DNA from: JAXGXQ01 sp040772685
GTDB lineage: Bacteria; Bacillota; Clostridia; Saccharofermentanales; UBA5734
NCBI GenBank assembly: GCA_040772685.1
Contig: JAXGXQ010000002.1
Span: 124,001-188,000 of the forward strand
Reading direction: 5' to 3'
DNA length: 64,000 bases
A program made the position numbers and the translations under genes. Below are positions 52,843 through 61,170 of this stretch, piece by piece; the first letter of the stretch is position 1, and each line of letters starts with the position of its first letter. Below the pieces are notes generated by a model. It saw nothing but the letters and a program-made list of their open reading frames with translations, did no database searches and was not told the origin of the DNA.

Positions 52843-53298
52843 GTGTTGGATTTGATTGACATCAAAATTCTAAAGTGTTTGGAAAAGAATTCTCGGATTA
52901 ACGCTTCAATAATTGGCGAACAGATCAATATGTCCGTTTCAGCAGTCATTGAACGGATCAGAAAAATGGAGACTTCAGGTGTTATTCGCAAATACACAAT
53001 CGTGCTGGATAACAAAAAAATCAATAAGGATGTATCAGCTTATATTTCGGTCCGGTTGGACCATCCAAGGCACAATGATGATTTCGTGAAAGCGGTCGGG
53101 GGTATTCTTGAAGTAGTTGAATGCCACTATATCGCAGGCGATTATGACTTCCTTTTGAAAGTTATAACCGAGTCGACCGGCACACTGACGGATTTATTGA
53201 ACAAAATCAAATCGCTGGTAGGAGTGTCGTTAACCCGTACAGTTGTTGTTTTAAGTACTACTAAAGATGGGCAGATCGTTCTTCCGGATATCAAATAA
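52843..53298 (+). CDS. Lrp/AsnC-family transcriptional regulator
   Basis: The N-terminal winged helix-turn-helix (DLIDIKILKCLEKNSRI, IGEQINMSVSAVIERIRKM) and the C-terminal RAM ligand-binding domain (ECHYIAGDYDFLLKV) are clear. It starts at a GTG at 52843 with GGTGGTGAG upstream; an ATG four bases earlier is out of frame and soon stops. The 151-residue length is standard. It lies 67 bases upstream of the transhydrogenase genes and may respond to an amino acid. Confidence 0.9.
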   Translation: MLDLIDIKILKCLEKNSRINASIIGEQINMSVSAVIERIRKMETSGVIRKYTIVLDNKKINKDVSAYISVRLDHPRHNDDFVKAVGGILEVVECHYIAGDYDFLLKVITESTGTLTDLLNKIKSLVGVSLTRTVVVLSTTKDGQIVLPDIK

Positions 53299-53365
53299 TA
53301 TTTTCTGGCAACACAAAAAATTAACACTCAAGTTTAAAAAATGAGCTGAATAACAGGAGGATCTT

Positions 53366-54538
53366 ATGATTATCGGCATTCCCAAGGAAATTATGGCTGG
53401 CGAACAAAGAGTGGCAGGCACACCCGAGACGGTCCAAAAGATGATCGCGGATGGTAATACTGTCCTGGTAGAACAAAACGCGGGGGCGGGCGCTTTCTTT
53501 AGTGATGAGATGTACAGTGCAGCCGGAGCTGTGGTTATTTCCGATCCTGCCGATTTATTCCAGAGGGCAGAGGTTATTCTTAAGGTCAAGGAACCACAGT
53601 TCAACCAACAGAAAAACCTGCACGAAGTGGACATGATGCACGCGGGGCAGTATCTAATAACCTTTATCCATCCAGCCACTCCTTCTAATCATAAAATGGT
53701 AAGGGATATGGCTCAAAAGGGCGTAATCTCCCTGACTCTGGATGGAGTGCCGCGTATCTCACGCGCTCAGAACATGGACGCTCTCACTTCGATGAGCACC
53801 TGCGCCGGCTACAAGGGGATGCTGATGGCAGCCCAGGAAATGAGAAAATTCGTTCCGCAGATTTTTTGTGCTGTTGGCGCGATAAAACCAGCCAAGGCTC
53901 TGATTGTCGGAGCTGGTGTTGGCGGATTGCAAGCTATCGCGACCGCGAAGCGGCTGGGGGCAGTCTGCTATGCTCTAGATATTCGTCCAGCGGCAGTAGA
54001 ACAAGCACAGTCTTTAGGCGCGAAGATTGTGGAAAGCAATATACCTGAAGAAGCTGCTGTTGGCCCCGGCGGTTATGCGAAACAATTGAACGATGAATTG
54101 CTGGAAGCTGAGCGTGATGTCTTGCGCAAGGTTCTACCGGACATGGATATAGTCTTCTTGTCAGCACTGGTACCTGGACGTGTGGCGCCTGTTCTGATCA
54201 CGGAGGATATGGTCGCATTGATGAAACCGGGTTCTGCCATGGTTGATATTTCAATTGATCAGGGTGGTAACTGTGCCGCTACTGTACCGGCAGAAACTGT
54301 TATGCAGGACGGCGTATCAATTTGCGGAATCAAAAACATTCCAGGTATGCTGCCAACCAGCGCGACCTGGATGTTCGCTTTGAATGTTTATAATCTACTG
54401 AAATATCTGTCGCCGAATGGTGAAATAGTGCTTGATGAAAGCGATGAGATTGTACAGGGGATTCTTACAACTAAGAATGGCCAGGTTGTACATCAAGGTG
54501 CTTTGGATGCAATGTCGAATTTGGCATATAGGAGGTAA
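53366..54538 (+). CDS. pntA: NAD(P) transhydrogenase subunit alpha, part 1 (PntAa)
   Basis: The NAD-binding dI domain of the proton-translocating transhydrogenase, which swaps hydride between NADH and NADP+. PRISRAQNMDALTSMS, the Rossmann region LIVGAGVGGLQAIATAKRLG, DIRPAAVEQ and GGYAKQLNDELLEAE are PntA features and separate it from alanine dehydrogenase. At 390 residues it is the dI part only; the membrane part is a separate gene, as in many three-subunit systems. A CAGGAGGA site precedes the ATG. It begins a pntAa-pntAb-pntB operon. Confidence 0.92.
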   Translation: MIIGIPKEIMAGEQRVAGTPETVQKMIADGNTVLVEQNAGAGAFFSDEMYSAAGAVVISDPADLFQRAEVILKVKEPQFNQQKNLHEVDMMHAGQYLITFIHPATPSNHKMVRDMAQKGVISLTLDGVPRISRAQNMDALTSMSTCAGYKGMLMAAQEMRKFVPQIFCAVGAIKPAKALIVGAGVGGLQAIATAKRLGAVCYALDIRPAAVEQAQSLGAKIVESNIPEEAAVGPGGYAKQLNDELLEAERDVLRKVLPDMDIVFLSALVPGRVAPVLITEDMVALMKPGSAMVDISIDQGGNCAATVPAETVMQDGVSICGIKNIPGMLPTSATWMFALNVYNLLKYLSPNGEIVLDESDEIVQGILTTKNGQVVHQGALDAMSNLAYRR

Positions 54539-54541
54539 TAT

Positions 54542-54835
54542 ATGAGTCCTCTACTTTTAGTATTGATTTTTATTGTCGCTACTCTTGTCGGCTATAAGTT
54601 AATCAGCAATGTGCCTAGTTTGTTGCATACTCCACTGATGTCAGGCATGAACGCGTTGTCAGGCATCACAATTCTGGGAGCGCTTGCAGCAACTGGGACT
54701 GCGGTTGCCACAGGAAGTCGGGTATTTGGCTATATGGCGATTATTCTCGCAATGCTGAACATTGCTGGCGGCTTTGGCGTAACCCATCGTATGCTGAAAA
54801 TGTTTGTTCATAAGGAGCATGAGAGTAATGAATGA
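54542..54835 (+). CDS. NAD(P) transhydrogenase subunit alpha, part 2 (PntAb)
   Basis: A 97-residue membrane protein with three hydrophobic helices and the conserved LLHTPLMSGMNALSGI and GGFGVTHRML motifs of the alpha-subunit dII segment. It starts 3 bases after pntAa with a GGAGG site and overlaps pntB by 8 bases. Confidence 0.93.
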   Translation: MSPLLLVLIFIVATLVGYKLISNVPSLLHTPLMSGMNALSGITILGALAATGTAVATGSRVFGYMAIILAMLNIAGGFGVTHRMLKMFVHKEHESNE

Positions 54836-56210
54836 CCTGACTTATTACATAATCAGCGGCGTGTTGATAATCGGGGTATTAATTGGCATTTCGTTTATGA
54901 GTAAAGTTAAATCCTCTGTAAAGGGAAACGCGCTTTCGGCTGTCTGCACTGCAGCCGCGATAATAGTCACCCTTTACCGTTTTCAGATTGTTTCTGACGT
55001 GGGGATCGGGATCTGTATGATTATTGGCCTGGTAGTTGGCCTTGTTGCTGCCTGGCGTGTGAAAATGATCTCAATGCCCCAAACTGTAGCGATCCTTAAC
55101 GGATTTGGTGGCGGCGCGTCCGCGATTGTTGGATTTCTGGCATTAAGTGATACAAGTGATATGTTTGCCAGGACCACCTCCGTTTTGGCTGTTGCCGTTG
55201 GTTTGACAACACTTACTGGAAGTCTGGTAGCAGCAGGAAAACTGCAGCGGTTACTTTCGCAAAAACCGGTGATACTGCGCAATCACAGCCTACTGACTAA
55301 TGGCATGCTTATGTTGACATTAGGTACTATCATAGCGGCCGCGTTTTCACTTAACTCAGCGCTTCTCGTCGCGGCGGTATTATGTGCTGTGGCTGCCTCA
55401 ATATTCGGGATTCTATTCTCAATTCGGGTAGGCGGCGCTGATATGCCAATTACCATCTCCCTACTTAATTCTCTTTCTGGAGTAGCTGGCTCTATCGCGG
55501 GAATGGCTATTTCCGACCCATTACTGGTCGCTATTGGTGGCGTCGTTGGTTCCTCCGGCTTGCTGCTCACGCAAATAATGTGCCGGGCGATGAACCGCTC
55601 ATTGGCAGACATTCTCTTTGGAAGAACCTCAACTGTATCAATGCCACAGGGAGATGCTCTTGTTAAGCCCATGGTTAATACCACAGAACAGAAGCCAGAG
55701 AAAGCCGCGGTACCAGCTGACGAAATATTGAAAGCGGCCAAACGGGTTATTCTGGTACCCGGTTATGGCATGGCTCTGGCGCAAGCACAGAGCCTCGTCA
55801 AACAGCTTGCTGATAAACTCGAAACAGAAGGCAAAGAGGTAATGTTTGCCATTCACCCGGTAGCAGGCCGCATGCCTGGTCATATGAATGTCCTTTTAGC
55901 CGAGGTTGGCGTAGATTATGACCGATTGCTGGAAATGGACGAGGTAAACTCGCTCTTTGCAGGCTGCGACGCGGCAGTTGTTGTAGGCGCCAACGATGTT
56001 CTTAACCCGGCGGCAAATTCAGCCGCAGGAACGCCTATTTATGGCATGCCCATACTGAAGGTTGAAGACTCTGCCCATATAATCGTATGCAATTTCGACT
56101 TACAGCCTGGTTATGCAGGTGTGCCCAACCCGATTTACGAACGTGATAATACAACTCTGCTTCTGGGCGACGCAAAGGAAACTCTTAAAGCCTTGCTTGC
56201 AAAGCTGTGA
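54828..56210 (+). CDS. pntB: NAD(P) transhydrogenase subunit beta (PntB)
   Basis: The beta subunit carries most of the proton channel and the NADP-binding dIII domain. Residues 1-260 form about nine membrane helices; the C-terminal domain has VPGYGMALAQAQ, IHPVAGRMPGHMNVLLAE, VGANDVLNPAA and GYAGVPNP, all typical. I chose the ATG at 54828 with AAGGAG upstream. The length is 460 residues. A terminator follows at 56258-56293. Context suggests it supplies or uses NADPH for the reductases upstream. Confidence 0.95.
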   Translation: MNDLTYYIISGVLIIGVLIGISFMSKVKSSVKGNALSAVCTAAAIIVTLYRFQIVSDVGIGICMIIGLVVGLVAAWRVKMISMPQTVAILNGFGGGASAIVGFLALSDTSDMFARTTSVLAVAVGLTTLTGSLVAAGKLQRLLSQKPVILRNHSLLTNGMLMLTLGTIIAAAFSLNSALLVAAVLCAVAASIFGILFSIRVGGADMPITISLLNSLSGVAGSIAGMAISDPLLVAIGGVVGSSGLLLTQIMCRAMNRSLADILFGRTSTVSMPQGDALVKPMVNTTEQKPEKAAVPADEILKAAKRVILVPGYGMALAQAQSLVKQLADKLETEGKEVMFAIHPVAGRMPGHMNVLLAEVGVDYDRLLEMDEVNSLFAGCDAAVVVGANDVLNPAANSAAGTPIYGMPILKVEDSAHIIVCNFDLQPGYAGVPNPIYERDNTTLLLGDAKETLKALLAKL

Positions 56211-56257
56211 GCCAGTATTGAGGCACGAGTAAAAACGGATACTGATTGATAACGCAT

Positions 56258-56293
56258 AGCCGCTGAAGCCTTACTCGCTTTAGCGGCTTTTTT
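56258..56293 (+). terminator. intrinsic terminator after pntB
   Basis: AGCCGCTGAAGC (56258-56269) pairs with GCTTTAGCGGCT (56277-56288) around a 7-base loop, with one G-U pair, followed by six Ts. Confidence 0.9.
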
Positions 56294-56380
56294 CATGACA
56301 AAAGGACATAGCATCTTTTCTTAGGACAGATTGCACAAGAACATGAGAAAATGATCGGCGTTTTGCGCTTTGCTTTTGTC

Positions 56381-56409
56381 TTGACACGCATACTATGGTG
56401 AGTTAATCT
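56381..56409 (+). promoter_or_regulatory. sigma-A promoter of the locus B LacI gene
   Basis: TTGACA (56381-56386) and TAATCT (56404-56409) are separated by 17 bases. The start of transcription would fall near 56416, directly before the palindrome at 56421-56428, so the LacI protein could repress its own gene. Confidence 0.7.
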
Positions 56410-56420
56410 GATTCATAGAA

Positions 56421-56432
56421 ACACGTGTAACT
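56421..56432. promoter_or_regulatory. candidate LacI-B operator (upstream copy)
   Basis: ACACGTGTAACT contains the palindrome ACACGTGT with a central CG. The same 12 bases recur at 57478-57489 before the PLP-enzyme gene. The copy here sits at the likely transcription start of the LacI gene. Confidence 0.65.
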
Positions 56433-56461
56433 GTAATAATAATAGAGGTTATAAGCGATTT

Positions 56462-57460
56462 ATGAAAAAGCTGGCTACACGAGATGATGTTGCAAAAGAA
56501 GCAGGGGTTTCTTCTGCTGTTGTCTCCTATGTATTGAATAATACTAAATTTGTCAGCGATGAAAAGCGCAAGGCAGTTCTTACCGCTGTAAAAAAACTAA
56601 ACTATTTTCCTAATCAATTAGCCCGTGGCTTGAAAACAATGAAATCCAATCAGATAGCCTTTGTAGCCGATAACTTCCGTAACGATTGGCTGTCTGAACT
56701 GGAGAATATCCTTTCAGAAAAAGGATATTACGTTTCGATGTGTTATACCCGGGAGGATGACGGTTTTATTGATATGCTGCTGAAGCGTCAATATGAAGGC
56801 GTCTTTATGATGACAAACTTGCTTTCAACGCAGCAGCTCAATACGATTGCTGAAATTGGAGTACCAATCATTCTCTACCGGACTCGTAATTACGGTGATC
56901 TCAACTCGCGAATCGTGACGGTGGCCCCTGATTATGCTGATGGTGTGCGAATGTCAGTTGATTATTTAGCGCTAAAGGGGCATAAACGCATTGGACTTAT
57001 TCCACCAATACGTTACAAAACAAAAGGCATCACAGGTGATGACTTTCGTGTAAAGGCATATGTTGAGACCATGGAAAAGCACGGACTTCCCTTGGAAGAA
57101 TCATTGGTTTGTACCAATACACAAACTTTGGATACCATACTCGAAAGCGTCTTTAATATGATCACCAGCCAAGGCGCTTCAATGCGGCCTTCAGCATTTG
57201 TAGTAGGAAACGATTTTCTGGCTGCTCAAATAATGCAACACATTAAACATATGGGATTATCCGTTCCGGATGATATCGCGCTCACTGGCACAGACAATAC
57301 AGATATCGCGAAGATCACATCTCCTCAGCTGACAACTATTGATTTCTCCAAAACAGAGTTCGCTCAAAAAGTAGCAGACAAAATGCTTAAGCTGATAAAT
57401 GGCGAAACTCCCGCGGGAGAATATCTAAAAGTTAGTCTAGTTATTCGAGACAGTGCGTAA
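56462..57460 (+). CDS. LacI-family transcriptional regulator (locus B)
   Basis: The N-terminal helix-turn-helix and hinge (DDVAKEAGVSSAVVSYVLNN, PNQLARGLKTMKS) and effector domain are intact over 332 residues. Its recognition-helix pair is Ser-Ala, whereas the locus A regulator has Pro-Thr; the candidate operators of the two loci also differ. The effector domains are related (LL and VAPDY blocks), suggesting related inducers. It is probably autoregulated from the site at 56421 and controls locus B from 57478. Confidence 0.9.
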   Translation: MKKLATRDDVAKEAGVSSAVVSYVLNNTKFVSDEKRKAVLTAVKKLNYFPNQLARGLKTMKSNQIAFVADNFRNDWLSELENILSEKGYYVSMCYTREDDGFIDMLLKRQYEGVFMMTNLLSTQQLNTIAEIGVPIILYRTRNYGDLNSRIVTVAPDYADGVRMSVDYLALKGHKRIGLIPPIRYKTKGITGDDFRVKAYVETMEKHGLPLEESLVCTNTQTLDTILESVFNMITSQGASMRPSAFVVGNDFLAAQIMQHIKHMGLSVPDDIALTGTDNTDIAKITSPQLTTIDFSKTEFAQKVADKMLKLINGETPAGEYLKVSLVIRDSA

Positions 57461-57477
57461 TTTTTTACACTAAATCT

Positions 57478-57489
57478 ACACGTGTAACT
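57478..57489. promoter_or_regulatory. candidate LacI-B operator (downstream copy)
   Basis: The identical 12 bases ACACGTGTAACT, extended here to the 10-bp palindrome TACACGTGTA (57477-57486), lie 65 bases before the PLP-enzyme ATG. A weak TTTACA (57464-57469) may be the -35 of its promoter. Confidence 0.65.
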
Positions 57490-57553
57490 AAATGGCAATA
57501 ATAAGGCATGAAATCCATTGGCTACGAAAGGTTTGATAACTAAAAGGAGTGAC

Positions 57554-58840
57554 ATGAACATGATCGATTACCCCCAAGGCTTACTCTTTTCTAACGAAAT
57601 GCAGCAGGAGATTAAATCCAGATTCCTGAACGTCGATTCAGATCCTGAGACCGGCGAACGTGTCTTCTTTGAAAACGCGGGTGGTTCGCTTCGCCTTAAA
57701 GCTGTAAATGACGCGGTCGCTGAAGCTGATGGCTACCCTGATTGCGATTCCCGCAAGCATAAGCGTGCTAAGAACCTCCGCAAGCAGACTTTGCAGGGAT
57801 TTGCCGATGCAAGGATTATATTCAACGCGCCTAAATATGGCCAGATAATTACTGAGACCTCATCTTCAAAAGTAATGTTTACAATGGTGCGCACAATTGT
57901 TGAAAATGTGAAGGGCACCAACTGTGTAGTTTCTGATTTAGACCACCCTTCAGCTTATGACTCAGTTCGTTACTATGCTCGCAAACATGATCTTGATTTC
58001 CGTGTAGCGGCTCCAAACCTGCAAACAGGTGGAGTGGATCCTGAAAAATTTGCGGAACTTGTCGACGAAGGAACTGTTCTCGTAAGTATTATCGCCGCCT
58101 CCAACCACACTGGTGCCGTTCTTGATTTGGAAAAAACTGTTGAGCTATGCAAAGCTAAGAACCCCAATGTCTATATTGTGGTAGACGCGGTACAGCATAT
58201 TCCACATGGTTTAGTCGATGTCCAAAAGATTCCGATTGATGCCATTAACTTCGCGGCTTACAAAACATTCGGCTGCCGCGGCTTTGGTATCGGTTATATT
58301 TCTGATCGCGTTGCGATCATGGACCATCCCAACATTGGCGGTAACCTCGGTGATCCGTGGGAGATCGGCGGACCTGCCCCTGCGCTGTTCGCCAGTCTCA
58401 CCGCGATCGTTGACTATGTCTGCTGGATTGGCAGCAAATTTTGCGAGGAGACTGATCGACGCAAATTGTATGAGTGTGGTGTTCATCATATTGAGATGCA
58501 TGAGCGGGCACTTATGTATCACACACTGGAAGGCACACCGGAAATTCCGGGACTGCGTCATTTGCCAAATGTTAAAGCGCATTTTGACCGTGAGACATTC
58601 GAAAACCGGGATTTCATAATGGCTGTGACATTTGACAATATAAACTACACAGACGCCGTGGCTGAATACCAGAAGCATCGGGTTATCGTCTACGATCGTA
58701 ACGACGGCAACTATTATTCAGTCAGATCACTTCATCCGTTTGGACTTGATGGGATTATTAGAGTTTCACCCTTGCACTGTCATTCAACTGAAGACGTAGA
58801 TAAATTTTTGCTTGCCACAGCCTCTATTGCCAAAATTTGA
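57554..58840 (+). CDS. class V aminotransferase-fold PLP enzyme, locus B
   Basis: A paralogue of the enzyme at 43388-44689. PLP lysine in FAAYKTFGCRGFG, VVDAVQHIPH and ASNHTGAV align with locus A, and the C-terminal RVSPLHCHSTEDVD is shared. No SufS-type catalytic cysteine loop is seen. The ATG at 57554 has an AAAGGAG site; the length is 428 residues. It is the first structural gene of locus B and lies directly behind the LacI-B operator. The reaction is not known; a lyase, epimerase or aminotransferase role on the imported compound is likely. Confidence 0.85.
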   Translation: MNMIDYPQGLLFSNEMQQEIKSRFLNVDSDPETGERVFFENAGGSLRLKAVNDAVAEADGYPDCDSRKHKRAKNLRKQTLQGFADARIIFNAPKYGQIITETSSSKVMFTMVRTIVENVKGTNCVVSDLDHPSAYDSVRYYARKHDLDFRVAAPNLQTGGVDPEKFAELVDEGTVLVSIIAASNHTGAVLDLEKTVELCKAKNPNVYIVVDAVQHIPHGLVDVQKIPIDAINFAAYKTFGCRGFGIGYISDRVAIMDHPNIGGNLGDPWEIGGPAPALFASLTAIVDYVCWIGSKFCEETDRRKLYECGVHHIEMHERALMYHTLEGTPEIPGLRHLPNVKAHFDRETFENRDFIMAVTFDNINYTDAVAEYQKHRVIVYDRNDGNYYSVRSLHPFGLDGIIRVSPLHCHSTEDVDKFLLATASIAKI

Positions 58841-58962
58841 TTCAGCTACAATTATTCGTACCCAAAACGGATCAGTATGACAGGAGGAAAATTTTACAGC
58901 ACTGAACCGGAAACAACAAGATCACCGCGCTGAAAATTAATAATCAATCGGGAGGATTGGAA

Positions 58963-60201
58963 ATGAAAAAAATAATTTCACTTGCGCTCGTTTTAACCTT
59001 TATGCTGATTCTAGTTGCCGGATGTGGCACTACAGCAACAACCACCGTCTCTACTACTGTTGGCACAACTACGGCATCTGCTGGTGGCACTACTACAGCT
59101 GGTACAACATCTGCAGCGACTACATCCTCGCCTTCTGCCAGTGAATTCATTCTTGGCGTGGTAAGTCCTCTTACCGGTTCAGGAGCGACCAGTGGCGCTG
59201 TTCAGGCTAACGCCGTAAAACTTGCAGTTAACGAAATTAACGCTGCCGGCGGCATCAATGGAACAATTCCGATCAAACTGATTTCGGAAGATGATGAAGG
59301 TGTGCCAGCCAAGTCGGTCACTGTCACCCAGAAACTTGTCAATCAGGACAAAATCCACGCTATGATTGGTGCGCTTAACAGCTCATGTACTCTGGCAAAC
59401 ATGGAAGTCACAAAGGCCGCCAAAATTCCCCAAATCACGCCGTCATCCTCTAATGCTACGATTACTGAACAGGGTAATCAGTTCATTTTTCGGATGACCG
59501 CTACTGATACGACCCACGCCAGAACTCTTCTGAAATATGCCAGTGAATCAATGAAAGCCAAGAAGGTCGCGATGATTTATGAGACAAGCGACTTCGGCAC
59601 AGGAGCGTTCAATATTGTAAATGGCCTCGTTAATGAATATGGCCTCGAGATGGTAACAAGCGAAGTCTACAATTCAGGTGAAACGGATTTCAGCGTTCAG
59701 CTAACCAAATTAAAGAATGCCGCTCCTGATGTCATTATCCTCTGGGGTTATTACACCGAAGCCGCTCAGATCCGCAAGCAGGTTAAGCAGTACGCGATTG
59801 ATATCCCAATGATCGGTACCGGATACAATTCACCGGCTCTCATTGAGCTAGGCGGCGAAGCGGTTGATGGACTGATTTTCACTACCGCATTTACCAATGC
59901 GAATCCCGATCCAAAAGTCCAAGCTTTTGATAAAAAGTACATGGAACAGATGAAATCCAGCTACGACCAAAATGCTCCTCAATCCTACGATACAGTCTAT
60001 ATTATCGCCGATGCGGTCACTCGCGCTATCAAAGACGGTAAAGACTGGAGCAACGGAGAAGTGCTACGCGGTTATATTGCGTCTACCAAAGACTACAATG
60101 GAGCCACAGGTATCACAAACTTCGATGAAAAAGGTGAAATGCTTAAAGACCTCATGGTTGTCAAGATTGTCGATGGCAAACACTCCATCGTGAACTGGTA
60201 A
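58963..60201 (+). CDS. LivK-type substrate-binding lipoprotein, locus B
   Basis: The receptor of the locus B importer. A signal peptide ends in lipobox LVAGC (Cys21). A long Thr/Ser/Ala/Gly-rich linker follows (about residues 22-62) before the mature fold, which begins FILGVVSPLTGSGATSG. ALNSSCTLANMEV and IYETSDFG are typical. The ATG at 58963 follows GGGAGGA. The protein is only distantly similar to the locus A receptor. A stem-loop follows at 60231-60262. Confidence 0.9.
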   Translation: MKKIISLALVLTFMLILVAGCGTTATTTVSTTVGTTTASAGGTTTAGTTSAATTSSPSASEFILGVVSPLTGSGATSGAVQANAVKLAVNEINAAGGINGTIPIKLISEDDEGVPAKSVTVTQKLVNQDKIHAMIGALNSSCTLANMEVTKAAKIPQITPSSSNATITEQGNQFIFRMTATDTTHARTLLKYASESMKAKKVAMIYETSDFGTGAFNIVNGLVNEYGLEMVTSEVYNSGETDFSVQLTKLKNAAPDVIILWGYYTEAAQIRKQVKQYAIDIPMIGTGYNSPALIELGGEAVDGLIFTTAFTNANPDPKVQAFDKKYMEQMKSSYDQNAPQSYDTVYIIADAVTRAIKDGKDWSNGEVLRGYIASTKDYNGATGITNFDEKGEMLKDLMVVKIVDGKHSIVNW

Positions 60202-60230
60202 TTGAGATTTTCTGATTTAACTGACAGGTC

Positions 60231-60262
60231 CGGGTGCTAGTCCCCCTTTAGGCTAGCACCCG
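60231..60262 (+). promoter_or_regulatory. intercistronic stem-loop after the locus B binding protein
   Basis: CGGGTGCTAG (60231-60240) and CTAGCACCCG (60253-60262) form a perfect 10-bp stem with a 12-base loop and no T run. It has the same position and probably the same mRNA-processing role as the stem-loop in locus A, though the sequence differs. Confidence 0.65.
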
Positions 60263-60291
60263 AGCCGGCATCGAGAAGAGAGGAAGAAGAC

Positions 60292-61158
60292 ATGCTCATA
60301 CAACAAATCCTCAATGGACTTACCATGGGCAGTATTTATGCATTGCTGGCGATCGGCGTTACAATGATATATAAGGCCTTGGGCATGCTCAACTTCGCAC
60401 ATGGCGATACTATGATGGTTGGCGCGTTCATCTGCCTGACATTGTACAAAGCCGGGATCCCCTTAGTAGGAGCGATTTTGATTACTGTCCCATTGACTGC
60501 CGGAATCGGGTTTTTTCTGGAAAGATTCTTATATCGCCGTTTAGAGTTTAGTTCATTTACTAACCTCCTGATCGCCACTGTGGGAGTATCGTTTGTAATG
60601 CGGAACAGCAGTATTGTAATTTGGGGTACTAATCCGCAACTGTTTCCACAAATCTTTAGTACTGAACCGATAAAAGTTGGTAACTTTTTGATTCTGCCGC
60701 AAAGCATCGGCATTATACTTATATCTGCGTTGTTCGCCATTGGATTACAGATATTTTTCTATAAAACTAAGAACGGCAAATGCATGCGCGCTGCGTCTAC
60801 TGACGCTGAAGGGGCAGCCATGATGGGGATAAATGTTGCCAAAGCCAGATTTTTGACCTTTGGCATTAGTGCCGGCTTTGCTGCAATTGCTGGTATCCTG
60901 CTGGCACCGATGTCTTATGCTCGTATTGACATGAGTGTCCTGGTTGGTCTCAAGTCTTTCGCGGCGGCAGTTCTTGGTGGTTTCGGTAACCTTTTGGGTG
61001 CGATGGTTGGCGGAATTATCCTTGGATTGGTCGAATCACTGGGCGCCACCTACATATCTACCGCTTACAAAGACATCCTGTCTTTCCTAGTTCTCTTCTT
61101 GGTACTTTATTTCAAACCAGCCGGTCTCTTTGCCAAGAAAATTGAGCAAAAGTTATAA
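60292..61158 (+). CDS. LivH-type permease, locus B
   Basis: First permease of the locus B importer, with GLTMGSIYALLAIGVTMIYK and MLNFAHGDTMM near the start and about eight hydrophobic segments in 288 residues. GGFGNLLGAMVGGIILG is the ATPase-facing region. The ATG follows GAGAGGAAG. Confidence 0.92.
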   Translation: MLIQQILNGLTMGSIYALLAIGVTMIYKALGMLNFAHGDTMMVGAFICLTLYKAGIPLVGAILITVPLTAGIGFFLERFLYRRLEFSSFTNLLIATVGVSFVMRNSSIVIWGTNPQLFPQIFSTEPIKVGNFLILPQSIGIILISALFAIGLQIFFYKTKNGKCMRAASTDAEGAAMMGINVAKARFLTFGISAGFAAIAGILLAPMSYARIDMSVLVGLKSFAAAVLGGFGNLLGAMVGGIILGLVESLGATYISTAYKDILSFLVLFLVLYFKPAGLFAKKIEQKL

Positions 61159-61170
61159 GGAGGGGTTGGT

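Noticed and set aside
53366..54538. Alanine dehydrogenase
   Set aside because: RISRAQNMDAL, GGYAKQLNDE and the two following genes identify PntA instead.
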